A program made the position numbers and the translations under genes. The notes beneath the pieces were generated by a model. The model was not told the DNA's origin and did not search any database. It was given only the letters and a program-made list of their open reading frames with translations. Positions 7,928 to 16,233 of a stretch of DNA of 64,000 bases are shown in pieces. Numbering within the stretch: the first letter of the stretch is position 1; every line of letters begins with the position of its first letter. This DNA comes from an uncultured Porphyromonadaceae bacterium (GTDB taxonomy: Bacteria > Bacteroidota > Bacteroidia > Bacteroidales > Muribaculaceae), in the NCBI GenBank assembly GCA_902491625.1, contig CABUIO010000003.1:62001-126000 (forward strand), read 5' to 3'.

Positions 7928-10111
7928 TTAGCGGATAAACAGCATTTCGCGGTATTTGGGCAGAGGCCATGTCTCGTTGTCGACCATCAGCTCAAGTTTG
8001 TCGATGTTGTAGCGGATGCTCTCCATGAGAGGTGCCACAGTGTCGTGGTAAGCGATAGCCTTCTCGCGCTCGTCTGAGATTCTGTTGGCGACCTTGCGGG
8101 CGTTGACCATTGACTCGACATCGCTTCTGATGGCTGCGATATGGTCGGAGATTGCCTCGATCGACGCGAGATCCTGACGCGAGATCTTGTCGGCCTTCTC
8201 CCCTTTGAAGAGTTCCCGGATCTTGTAGACGTTGTCAAGAAGGAGGCTCTGATAGCGTGTTGCGGCAGGGATGATATGGTTGATCGCGAGATCGCCGAGC
8301 ACGCGTGCCTCGATCTGAATCTTCTTGGTGTAGATCTCCCATTTCACCTCGTTGCGGGCTTCAAGCTCGATCTTGGAGAAGACGCCTGTGCGGGCAAACA
8401 TCTCGACACTATTGTCCGAAAGGTAAGCGTCATACATCAGCGGAGCGGAGTTCTCGACGTCAAGGCCGCGGCGTGCAGCCTCCTCTTTCCACTCGTCGGA
8501 ATAGCCGTTGCCGTCGAAATGGATGGGACGCGAATATTTGATCAGTTCGCGGATCTCGTCGAGAAGAGCCTCCTTCAGAGTGACACCCTTGGCCACAGCG
8601 GCGTCAACCTTGTCTGCGAACTTGTTGAGCTGATCGGCCACGGCGGCGTTGAGTGCGATCATGGCAGACGCGCAGTTGGCAGAAGAACCCACGGCACGGA
8701 ACTCGAAGCGGTTGCCAGTGAAGGCGAAGGGACTCGTGCGGTTGCGGTCGGTGTTGTCGAGAAGAAGTTCCGGAATCTGAGCCACGTCAAGTCGAAGCTC
8801 CTCCTTGCCTTTCATCGACAGAGCCTCGTCACCCTTCTCGAGCTGCTCAAGGATATTGCTGAGCTGCGATCCGAGGAACATGGAGATGATTGCCGGAGGT
8901 GCCTCGTTTGCCCCAAGGCGATGGGCGTTGGTGGCGCTGATGATCGAAGCCTTAAGCAGGGCATTGTGGCTGTAGACAGCGGCCATGACGTTAACGACGA
9001 ATGTCAGGAACTGAAGATTGTCTTTCGAAGTCTTTCCGGGAGCGAAAAGGAGCACGCCCTTGTCGGTGCCGAGGCTCCAGTTGTTGTGTTTGCCGGAACC
9101 GTTGATGCCGTTGAACGGTTTCTCATGGAGAAGCACACGGAAATTGTGACGGCGTGCGACTTCGTTCATGACAGACATCAGAAGGAGGTTGTGGTCGTTG
9201 GCAAGGTTAGTCTCCTCGAAGATGGGAGCAAGCTCGAACTGGTTGGGAGCCACCTCGTTGTGGCGGGTCTTGGCCGGGATGCCGAGCTTGTGGCACTCGA
9301 TCTCCAGATCAAGCATGAACGCCTCAACACGCGAGGGAATGCTGCCGAAATAGTGGTCTTCGAGCTGCTGGTTCTTGGCACTCTCGTGGCCCATAAGAGT
9401 GCGTCCTGTCATCACGAGGTCGGGACGCGCGGCGTAGAGAGCTTCGTCAACAAGGAAATACTCCTGCTCCCAGCCCAGATAGCTCTGCACGTGCTTTACA
9501 TCGGAATCGAAGTAGCGAGCCACACGCGTGCCGGCCTTGTCCACGGCATTGAGCGCGCGGAGCAGAGGAGTCTTGTAGTCCAGTGACTCGCCTGTATAGC
9601 TGATGAACACGGTAGGAATACAGAGGGTATTGTCGATGATAAACGCCGGAGAGGAGATGTCCCAGGCTGAATATCCTCTTGCCTCAAACGTGTTGCGGAT
9701 ACCGCCATTGGGGAATGAGGAAGCATCAGGTTCCTGCTGCACGAGGAGCTTTCCGGAAAATTCCTCGACAACGCCGCCCTTGCCGTCGTGCTCGACGAAT
9801 GCGTCGTGCTTCTCGGCCGTACCGTCCGTCAGAGGATGGAACCAGTGGGTGTAGTGGCGTGCGCCGCAATCGATTGCCCACTGCTTCATGCCCTGAGCCA
9901 CACTGTCGGCGACTTCGCGCGAAAGAGGCTCCTTGTTGTCAATAGCCTTGCAAAGCGCCTCGTATGTCTTCAGGGGAAGATACTCCATCATGCGCTGGCG
10001 GTTGAAGACATATTTGGCATAATACTGCTGCGGACGCTCGGCAGGAATATTCACCGGCACTGTCTTATGCGAAATCGCTTCTTCCACACATTTGAATCTG
10101 AACTTTGACAT
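7928..10111 (-). CDS. glnN: Glutamine synthetase type III
   Basis: Makes glutamine from glutamate, ammonia and ATP; the large (about 700 aa) GSIII form is typical of Bacteroidetes. This copy is 727 aa. GSIII features seen are the N-terminal KYVFNRQRM region, GGIRNTFEARGYSAWD, the core GWEQEYFLVDE, the NGINGSGKHNNWSLGT ATP/metal-site segment, and the C-terminal helical domain. The start ATG at 10109-10111 follows dapL by 49 bases, so the two may be co-transcribed. The long open frames on the opposite strand are coding shadows. Confidence 0.96.
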   Translation of the reverse strand: MSKFRFKCVEEAISHKTVPVNIPAERPQQYYAKYVFNRQRMMEYLPLKTYEALCKAIDNKEPLSREVADSVAQGMKQWAIDCGARHYTHWFHPLTDGTAEKHDAFVEHDGKGGVVEEFSGKLLVQQEPDASSFPNGGIRNTFEARGYSAWDISSPAFIIDNTLCIPTVFISYTGESLDYKTPLLRALNAVDKAGTRVARYFDSDVKHVQSYLGWEQEYFLVDEALYAARPDLVMTGRTLMGHESAKNQQLEDHYFGSIPSRVEAFMLDLEIECHKLGIPAKTRHNEVAPNQFELAPIFEETNLANDHNLLLMSVMNEVARRHNFRVLLHEKPFNGINGSGKHNNWSLGTDKGVLLFAPGKTSKDNLQFLTFVVNVMAAVYSHNALLKASIISATNAHRLGANEAPPAIISMFLGSQLSNILEQLEKGDEALSMKGKEELRLDVAQIPELLLDNTDRNRTSPFAFTGNRFEFRAVGSSANCASAMIALNAAVADQLNKFADKVDAAVAKGVTLKEALLDEIRELIKYSRPIHFDGNGYSDEWKEEAARRGLDVENSAPLMYDAYLSDNSVEMFARTGVFSKIELEARNEVKWEIYTKKIQIEARVLGDLAINHIIPAATRYQSLLLDNVYKIRELFKGEKADKISRQDLASIEAISDHIAAIRSDVESMVNARKVANRISDEREKAIAYHDTVAPLMESIRYNIDKLELMVDNETWPLPKYREMLFIR

Positions 10112-10160
10112 AATTCAAAAATTTAAAACCTTAGAAATATTAGTTGTACACACTGTTAAT

Positions 10161-11384
10161 TCATAATTTCCTTAAACGTTCGGCAGCCTGCTCTGTATTC
10201 TCGAGGGTGTTGAAGGCCGTGAGGCGCACATATCCTTCACCGGCATGGCCGAATCCCACGCCCGGAGTGCAGACGATGTTGCACTCCTCCAGCAGTTTCC
10301 TGAAGAAGCTCCATGAATCCACGCCGTCCGGAGTCTTAACCCAGACGTAAGGTGCGTTGACACCGCCGAAAGCCTTCAGTCCGATAGACTCCGCACATTC
10401 GCGCAACAGCTTGGCATTGTGCATATAGTAGTCAATCGACTTGCGTATTTCGGCACGTCCCTCAGGGGTATAGACCGCTTCGGCTCCGCGCTGGATGATG
10501 TAGCTGGCGCCGTTGAATTTCGTTGTCTGGCGACGGTTCCAGAGCCGTTGCAGAGGCACCTCGGAGCCGTCGGCAGCCATACCTTTAAGCTCCTTGGGTA
10601 CAACGGTATAACCGCAGCGCAGCCCCGTGAATCCGGCTGTCTTGGAGAAGCTGCGGAACTCGATGGCAACCTCCTTGGCGCCTTCGATCTCATAGATGCT
10701 GTGCGGCACATCCTTCTCAGAGATGTAAGCTTCATAGGCGGAATCGTAAAGAATGACGGAACCGTTCTCTCTCGCGTAGTCAACCCAAAGGCGCAACTGT
10801 TCGCGGGTCAGAGTTGTGCCTGTAGGGTTGTTTGGATAGCATAGGTAAATAAGTTCGGGACGCGTCGCCGGGAGCGCCGGTACGAATTCGTTGGCTTCCG
10901 TGCAAGGGAGAAACTCGATGCGCTCCCACTTGCCATCCTTCAGGACGCCGGAACGCCCGGCCATGACATTTGTATCAACATAGACAGGATAGACCGGATC
11001 GGTCACGGCCACCCGGCAATCGCGGCTGAATATGTCGCCGATATTACCGAGGTCGCTTTTGGCGCCGTCGCTGATGAAGATGTCCGGCGACTTAATATCG
11101 ACACCGCGGTCGTGATAGTCGTGGCGTGCGATCTTGTCGCGCAGGAAATCGTAGCCCTGTTCGGGACCATAACCGTGGAATGTATCGGTCGCACCCTGAT
11201 CCGCGACGGCATTCTGCATGGCGGTCAGAACCGTCGGCGCTATCGGCCGGGTCACGTCGCCGATGCCGAGGCTGATGATCTCGCTCTGAGGATGTGAACC
11301 TTTATATTCCCGGACAAGCTTCGCTATTGTTGAAAACAGATAGCTTTCCGGTAACTTTGTGAAATTATCGTTGATTCTTACCAT
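10161..11384 (-). CDS. dapL: LL-diaminopimelate aminotransferase
   Basis: Converts tetrahydrodipicolinate directly to LL-diaminopimelate, the short route to lysine and peptidoglycan cross-linker found in Bacteroidetes, Chlamydiae and plants. It is a 407-aa class I/II PLP enzyme. The PLP lysine is in FRSFSKTAGFTGLRCGYTV; substrate and PLP contacts are at ISDGAKSDLGNI, CYPNNPTGT and LYDSAYEAY. It lies between glnN and dapF, whose product uses LL-DAP as substrate. A terminator after dapF suggests dapL is expressed at least partly from its own start. Confidence 0.95.
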   Translation of the reverse strand: MVRINDNFTKLPESYLFSTIAKLVREYKGSHPQSEIISLGIGDVTRPIAPTVLTAMQNAVADQGATDTFHGYGPEQGYDFLRDKIARHDYHDRGVDIKSPDIFISDGAKSDLGNIGDIFSRDCRVAVTDPVYPVYVDTNVMAGRSGVLKDGKWERIEFLPCTEANEFVPALPATRPELIYLCYPNNPTGTTLTREQLRLWVDYARENGSVILYDSAYEAYISEKDVPHSIYEIEGAKEVAIEFRSFSKTAGFTGLRCGYTVVPKELKGMAADGSEVPLQRLWNRRQTTKFNGASYIIQRGAEAVYTPEGRAEIRKSIDYYMHNAKLLRECAESIGLKAFGGVNAPYVWVKTPDGVDSWSFFRKLLEECNIVCTPGVGFGHAGEGYVRLTAFNTLENTEQAAERLRKL

Positions 11385-11429
11385 TGAATTTCAAATATTG
11401 AAAATGCGAAAATACGTTGTGACAAACCT

Positions 11430-11469
11430 TGGAAAAAGAAGCGGAAGCCGACACATAGTGTGGCTTCCG
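11430..11469 (-). terminator. Intrinsic terminator after dapF
   Basis: On the minus strand an 8-bp stem (cggaagcc with ggcttccg, 11442-11449 and 11462-11469), extended by acac/gtgt with one bulge, is followed by a U-rich stretch (cttctttttcc). It lies 8 bases past the dapF stop and before dapL. Confidence 0.65.
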
Positions 11470-11477
11470 TCAGGGGG

Positions 11478-12428
11478 TCATTGTTGTCGCGGGTGCATCC
11501 AGATGTTGTCACGCTCGGATTCGTAGTGATAAATACCCTCGGCTACTGTGGTAGCGCCGCCCGACATGAACACATGACCCGAAGGTCTGTCCCATTCTAT
11601 TGTCAGGTCGCCGCCCGTAAGCCGGACTGTAACCGGCGAATCCGCAAGACCGAGGCTCATGGCCGCTACTGCCGTGGCACACGCTCCGGTGCCGCACGCC
11701 ATCGTCTCGCCGCTTCCTCGCTCCCAGACACGCATCCTGATGAGGTGTCGGTCAAGGATTCGAGCGAACTCCACATTCGTCCGCTCGGGCCAATACGGAT
11801 GCCTCTCTATCTTGGGTCCGGCGCCGAGCACCTGCTCATCCGTCGGATCGCTGTCCGTAAAGCAGATCGCATGGGGATTCCCCATAGAGACAAGATTGAG
11901 GCAAAATTTCTCACCGTCAATATCCACACATGCCATTCTCATCTGTGCGTCGGAAGTCGGGAGAGTATCAAGAACCGGGATAAACTCCGGTGCGAACTCT
12001 GGAGCTCCCATGTCGACCCTCACGTTCCTCACCTTGTTGTTATATTCGTCTATATCGAGATAAAGAACCTTGACTCCCGCGAGAGTCTCCAGATGAATTG
12101 TGGTCTTATCCGTGAATCCTTTCTCATAAAGATATTTGCCGACGCAGCGCGACGCATTACCACACATCTGGGCTTCCGAACCGTCGGCATTGAAAATGCG
12201 CATCCGAAATTCGACACTTTTCATTGCCGAACGTGATATCACGACCAGACCGTCGCCGCCGACACCGCAATGGCGATGACTGACAGCAACAGACAATCTG
12301 CTTATATTTTCGGGGAGGTTGTTGCCGGTGTCGTAGACATACACGTAATCGTTGGCGATTCCGTGCATCTTCACAAACTCTATTTCAGAGTGACTACACA
12401 CCTTGTCTTTATTGTCTGCCGTATTCAT
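11478..12428 (-). CDS. dapF: Diaminopimelate epimerase
   Basis: Interconverts LL- and meso-diaminopimelate. Both catalytic cysteines are present: MCGNASRC and MACGTGACATA. The N-terminal signature is FVKMHGIANDYVYV. I chose the ATG at 12428 (316 aa), as the longer frame would begin with TTG five codons earlier. Even the ATG chosen gives about 20 residues before the usual MHGxxNDY start, so a later start at MHGIANDY is possible. It works directly after DapL, which is encoded downstream on the same strand. Confidence 0.94.
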   Translation of the reverse strand: MNTADNKDKVCSHSEIEFVKMHGIANDYVYVYDTGNNLPENISRLSVAVSHRHCGVGGDGLVVISRSAMKSVEFRMRIFNADGSEAQMCGNASRCVGKYLYEKGFTDKTTIHLETLAGVKVLYLDIDEYNNKVRNVRVDMGAPEFAPEFIPVLDTLPTSDAQMRMACVDIDGEKFCLNLVSMGNPHAICFTDSDPTDEQVLGAGPKIERHPYWPERTNVEFARILDRHLIRMRVWERGSGETMACGTGACATAVAAMSLGLADSPVTVRLTGGDLTIEWDRPSGHVFMSGGATTVAEGIYHYESERDNIWMHPRQQ

Positions 12429-12472
12429 ATAATACGCGTGCAAATTTAGACATTTTTATTTTCCCACACAAC

Positions 12473-12496
12473 AGACTCAAAAAATTTTTTGAGTCT
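12473..12496. promoter_or_regulatory. 24-bp perfect palindrome upstream of fusA2 and dapF
   Basis: The half-site agactcaaaaaa (12473-12484) is followed immediately by its exact complement. It lies in the region between divergent dapF and fusA2. With no U-run after it, it looks more like a protein-binding site than a terminator, though the arms could also form a hairpin. Confidence 0.45.
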
Positions 12497-12575
12497 CTCT
12501 TCCGATTACACCCATTTACACCTTATTATATAGACTAACAAAATCAGTCACTGGATTCACACAGAAAATCGCATT

Positions 12576-12593
12576 TTATGTTGTGTAACATAA
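12576..12593. promoter_or_regulatory. CRP-like inverted repeat upstream of fusA2
   Basis: Seven-base arms ttatgtt and aacataa around a 4-base centre (gtgt), 122 bases before the fusA2 start. Size and symmetry would suit a CRP/FNR-family dimer. In Bacteroides thetaiotaomicron fusA2 is known to be activated by the CRP-family regulator Cur; that this palindrome is such a site is inference. Confidence 0.4.
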
Positions 12594-12715
12594 TTCTGAT
12601 TGACCTGACTTCCGATTTTATTTGCTAAATTGCGACATCTTTTTAAAGACCGGTTGACGATTCTACGATCCTCACCTTTCATATACCTAAAAACTCACTT
12701 AAAATCATTGATACA

Positions 12716-14872
12716 ATGAAGGATTACAAGACCAACGAGATTAAAAACATTGCCCTTCTCGGTAGCAAGGGCTCGGGTAAAACCACACTCGCCGAAGCTA
12801 TGCTCTACGAGTGTGGAGTTATAAAACGCAGAGGCACAATCGACGCCGGAAACACTGTCAGCGACTATTTCCCCGTGGAGAAAGACTATGGCTATTCCGT
12901 ATTCTCGACCGTTTTCTATGCCGAGTTCCTCAATAAGAAGCTCAACGTCATCGACAATCCCGGTTCCGAGGATTTCGTAGGCAACGCCTACACTTCGCTC
13001 GGTGTCTGCGACACAGGTGTCATCGTGGTAGATGCACAATATGGCGTCGAAGTCGGCACACAGAACATCTTCCGCACAGCCGCCAAGCTCAAGAAGCCTG
13101 TCCTCTTCGCGATCAATCAGCTCGACGGCGAGAAAGCCGACTACGACAATGTGATGGAACAGCTTCGCGAACATTTCGGCAACAAGATCGTGGCCGTGCA
13201 GTATCCCCTTGAGAGCGGCGCCGGTTTCCATTCCATGATCGACGTGCTCCTGATGAAGAAATACGAGTGGGGACCCGAAGGTGGCGTACCCACGATCTCG
13301 GACATACCCGAAAGCGAGATGGAAAAGGCTGAAGAGCTTCATCAGGCTCTTCTTGAGGCTGCCGCCGAAAACGACGAGACCCTCATGGACAAATTCTTCG
13401 AGCAGGGCCACCTCAGCGAAGACGAGATGCGCGACGGTATCCGCAAGGGTCTCATCGACCGCAGCATCCTCCCCGTATTCTGCGTCAGCGCCCTCAAGGA
13501 CATGGGTGTCCGCCGCATGATGGAATTCCTCGGCAACGTCTGCCCATTCGTCAGCGACATGCCCGCACCTATGACCACCACAGGCGAGGAAGTAGCTCCC
13601 GACGACAACGGTCCCGTCAGCCTCTTTATCTTCAAGACATCCGTGGAACCGCACATCGGCGAGGTTACTTACTTCAAGGTGATGAGCGGCACACTCAAAG
13701 CCGGAGCTGACCTTGAGAACGTGACAAGAGGAAGCAAGGAGCGCATGGCTCAGCTCTTCTGTACATGCGGCCAGATACGCACAGCTGTTGACGTGCTCCA
13801 TGCCGGCGACATAGGCGCAAGCGTCAAGCTCAAGGATGTCCGCACAGGCAACACCCTCGATGAGAAAGGATGCGACTACGAATTCGACTTCATCCAGTAT
13901 CCCGAGCCTAAATATCAGCGTGCGATCAAGCCTGTCACCGAGAGCGACAGCGAGAAACTCAGCGCCATTCTCACCAGAATGCATGAGGAAGATCCCACGT
14001 GGATCATCGAGCAGAGCAAGGAACTCAAGCAGCTCATCGTGAAAGGTCAGGGCGAATTCCACCTCCGCACCCTCAAATGGCGTATTGAGAACAACGAGAA
14101 ACTCCCCATCGTCTTTGAGGAGCCACGCATCCCCTACCGCGAGACAATCACCAAAGCCGCACGCGCAGACTATCGCCATAAGAAACAGTCAGGCGGCAGC
14201 GGACAGTTCGGCGAAGTACACCTCATCGTGGAACCCTACACCGAAGGAATGCCCGAACCCGACACATACCGCTTCGGCAATCAGGAATACAAGCTCAACG
14301 TCCGCGACAAACAGGAGATACCTCTGGAATGGGGCGGCAAGCTCGTAGTCTACAACTGCATCGTCGGCGGCGCCATCGACGCACGCTTCATCCCTGCAAT
14401 CGTAAAGGGACTCATGGACCGCATGGAGCAGGGACCCCTCACCGGATCCTACGCACGCGACGTCCGCGTCATGATCTACGACGGCAAGATGCACCCCGTA
14501 GACTCCAACGAAATCTCGTTCCGACTCGCAGGACGCAACGCATTCAGTGAAGCATTCCGCAACGCCAACCCCAAGATCCTCGAACCGATCTATGACGTGA
14601 CAGTCATGACACCGGCCGACACAATGGGCGACGTGATGAGCGACCTTCAGGGACGCCGCGCAATCATCATGGGAATGGAAAGCGACAACGGTATCGAACA
14701 TCTTCAGGCCAAAGTGCCCCTCAAGGAGATGTCCACCTACAGCACATCCCTCAGCTCCATCACAGGCGGTCGAAGCTCATTCACAATGCGCTTCGCAGGC
14801 TACGAACTCGTCCCCGGCGACATCCAGGACAAGCTCCTCAAAGCCTACGCCGAAAGCAACAGCGAAGAATAA
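12716..14872 (+). CDS. fusA2: Elongation factor G paralogue (EF-G2) with altered GTPase switch residues
   Basis: A 718-aa EF-G-like translocase with all domains: the G domain at about 1-270, domain II to about 400, and domains III-V to the end. The P-loop GSKGSGKT is at 16-23 and the base-specificity motif is NQLD (134-137). The switches are changed: canonical RGITI is YGYSV (59-62 region), and canonical DTPGHVDF is DNPGSEDF (80-87), replacing the catalytic His by Ser84. The well-studied B. thetaiotaomicron EF-G2 supports translation without GTP hydrolysis and is needed for gut colonisation; the same role here is inferred. It stands alone, with a long palindrome-containing upstream region and a terminator at 14928-14965. 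Confidence 0.93.
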   Translation: MKDYKTNEIKNIALLGSKGSGKTTLAEAMLYECGVIKRRGTIDAGNTVSDYFPVEKDYGYSVFSTVFYAEFLNKKLNVIDNPGSEDFVGNAYTSLGVCDTGVIVVDAQYGVEVGTQNIFRTAAKLKKPVLFAINQLDGEKADYDNVMEQLREHFGNKIVAVQYPLESGAGFHSMIDVLLMKKYEWGPEGGVPTISDIPESEMEKAEELHQALLEAAAENDETLMDKFFEQGHLSEDEMRDGIRKGLIDRSILPVFCVSALKDMGVRRMMEFLGNVCPFVSDMPAPMTTTGEEVAPDDNGPVSLFIFKTSVEPHIGEVTYFKVMSGTLKAGADLENVTRGSKERMAQLFCTCGQIRTAVDVLHAGDIGASVKLKDVRTGNTLDEKGCDYEFDFIQYPEPKYQRAIKPVTESDSEKLSAILTRMHEEDPTWIIEQSKELKQLIVKGQGEFHLRTLKWRIENNEKLPIVFEEPRIPYRETITKAARADYRHKKQSGGSGQFGEVHLIVEPYTEGMPEPDTYRFGNQEYKLNVRDKQEIPLEWGGKLVVYNCIVGGAIDARFIPAIVKGLMDRMEQGPLTGSYARDVRVMIYDGKMHPVDSNEISFRLAGRNAFSEAFRNANPKILEPIYDVTVMTPADTMGDVMSDLQGRRAIIMGMESDNGIEHLQAKVPLKEMSTYSTSLSSITGGRSSFTMRFAGYELVPGDIQDKLLKAYAESNSEE

Positions 14873-14927
14873 TTCGGCCACATCAAACCTCAATCGATCA
14901 AACAACAATCAATCGATCTATAGCCAT

Positions 14928-14965
14928 GCGGCTGCAATCTCCCTTTGAGGTAAGATTGCAGCCGC
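14928..14965 (+). terminator. Hairpin terminator after fusA2
   Basis: A perfect 13-bp stem (gcggctgcaatct at 14928-14940, complement at 14953-14965) with a 12-base loop, 56 bases after the fusA2 stop. A modest U content follows (aaccatcttaattct). Confidence 0.7.
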
Positions 14966-15075
14966 AACCATCTTAATTCTCCTCCTGTCTCCCACTCCCT
15001 TACCGTGCCCAGGCGGAAGCTGAGGAAAGATAGTTCTCCTTGGTTCCCAATGGTTCGAAAAAATAGTGCCCGGAC

Positions 15076-15106
15076 TTTGCCACTCAGATATTATTTTGTA
15101 ATTTTG
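15076..15106 (+). promoter_or_regulatory. Bacteroidetes-type promoter for the EamA permease
   Basis: TTTG at 15076-15079, a 19-base spacer, then TAATTTTG at 15099-15106, which matches the primary sigma consensus of Bacteroides exactly. The start codon is 41 bases downstream. Confidence 0.75.
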
Positions 15107-15146
15107 TTTCGCACAAACTTAAAGAGAAAATACACCTTATCTAACC

Positions 15147-16079
15147 ATGGGCAACAGCAAGCCGACAGGAAAGACAGGCTACCGCACCTTATTAGGTCAC
15201 ATAGGAGCGATAGTAGCCGTGATAGCCTGGGGTCTTTCCTTCATATCAACCAAGACACTGATGGTCGACGGACACTTCACGCCCGTCGAAATGTTCACAT
15301 ACAGATTTGCAGCAGCATACATCGTCCTGCTCGCCATCACCATCACCAAATCACCATTCTCACATCCCTGGCGCGACGAACTCCGATTCGCTATCTGCGG
15401 CGTATGCGCAGGGTCACTTTACTTTATAACCGAAAACTTCGCACTCGAACACACCACAGCCGCCAACGTTTCGATGCTCGCATCCATATCACCGCTATTC
15501 ACAACAGCACTCGTAGCCGCCATCTACAAAGCCAAAATCAAAGGAGGAGTGATAATCGGATCGATAATAGCCATAGTCGGCGTCGGATGCATCATCCTCA
15601 GCAACGGACAGGGATTCGAGATACACCCCATGGGCGACCTACTCGCAATAAGCGCCGCACTCAGCTGGGCAATCTACAGCCTCGTCATCAAACCTCTGCT
15701 TCCGGTCTACAGTGGATTCTACATCAGCCGCAAACTCTTCTTCTACGGAGTCCTCACCTCATTTCCTCTGCTTCTGCTTCAACAGGAACCGAGCCACCTC
15801 GGGCTCATCTTCGACCTCTCCCAACCCAAATTCATGCTCAACTTCCTCTTTCTCGTCATAATATGTTCCGTAGCGGCCTACGTCATCTGGAACGAAACCA
15901 TGAAGACAATAGGCCCCGTGACCACCAACAACTACCTCTACGCCCAGCCCCTTGTCACCATGATAGCCGGCGCCATCTGGCTTAACGAACCCGTCACCCT
16001 CCTCGGCGGTCTCGGCTGCCTCCTCATCATCGGCGGCCTCGTCATCACCGACCACCTCCCCACCCTCCGCAAAACCTAA
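15147..16079 (+). CDS. EamA/DMT-family permease
   Basis: Inner-membrane transporter of the drug/metabolite superfamily, 310 aa with about ten hydrophobic segments in two EamA repeats (roughly residues 10-145 and 155-300). The first repeat contains AWGLSFISTKTLMVDG and FFTENFAL-like YFITENFALEHTTAAN; the second has YVIWNETMKTIGPVTTNNYLYAQP, typical of these exporters. Substrate is unknown. It has its own consensus promoter. It marks the left flank of the AT-rich glycan island, which starts about 150 bases later. Confidence 0.88.
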   Translation: MGNSKPTGKTGYRTLLGHIGAIVAVIAWGLSFISTKTLMVDGHFTPVEMFTYRFAAAYIVLLAITITKSPFSHPWRDELRFAICGVCAGSLYFITENFALEHTTAANVSMLASISPLFTTALVAAIYKAKIKGGVIIGSIIAIVGVGCIILSNGQGFEIHPMGDLLAISAALSWAIYSLVIKPLLPVYSGFYISRKLFFYGVLTSFPLLLLQQEPSHLGLIFDLSQPKFMLNFLFLVIICSVAAYVIWNETMKTIGPVTTNNYLYAQPLVTMIAGAIWLNEPVTLLGGLGCLLIIGGLVITDHLPTLRKT

Positions 16080-16181
16080 CCCCAAGAATCCTTATGTATG
16101 TTTTGAAATTGTCAGAGGAATAATCATCGTAAATTGCAGATAATACTATGTTCATGTCACATTTGGCGAACTATGTAGATA

Positions 16182-16230
16182 TTGCTCATATCACATTAAA
16201 TTGCTATCTTTGCACGAAATATTAGCAATT
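16182..16230 (+). promoter_or_regulatory. Island promoter with inverted repeat over the -7 box
   Basis: TTG at 16182-16184, a 20-base spacer, and the consensus -7 box TATCTTTG at 16205-16212, 21 bases before the aepX ATG. An inverted repeat (aattgcta at 16199-16206 and tagcaatt at 16223-16230) brackets the -7 box and the expected transcription start. It could be an operator or give a hairpin at the 5' end of the message. Confidence 0.65.
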
Positions 16231-16233
16231 CAA

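Noticed and set aside
8141..9586. 481-codon open frame on the plus strand, opposite glnN
   Set aside because: It is antisense to a fully conserved glutamine synthetase in a high-GC codon context and has no domain pattern; a coding shadow.
12695..14179. 494-codon open frame opposite fusA2
   Set aside because: Shadow of the EF-G2 gene; composition is Glu/Val/Asp/His-rich as expected from reverse-complement codons.
16201..16233. TTG start extending aepX upstream
   Set aside because: The TTG overlaps the promoter -7 box; ATG 16234 fits the family N-terminus.
16080..16233. Invertible promoter typical of Bacteroides capsule loci
   Set aside because: Only 8-base arms are present around the -7 box; no longer inverted repeats and no nearby invertase gene.
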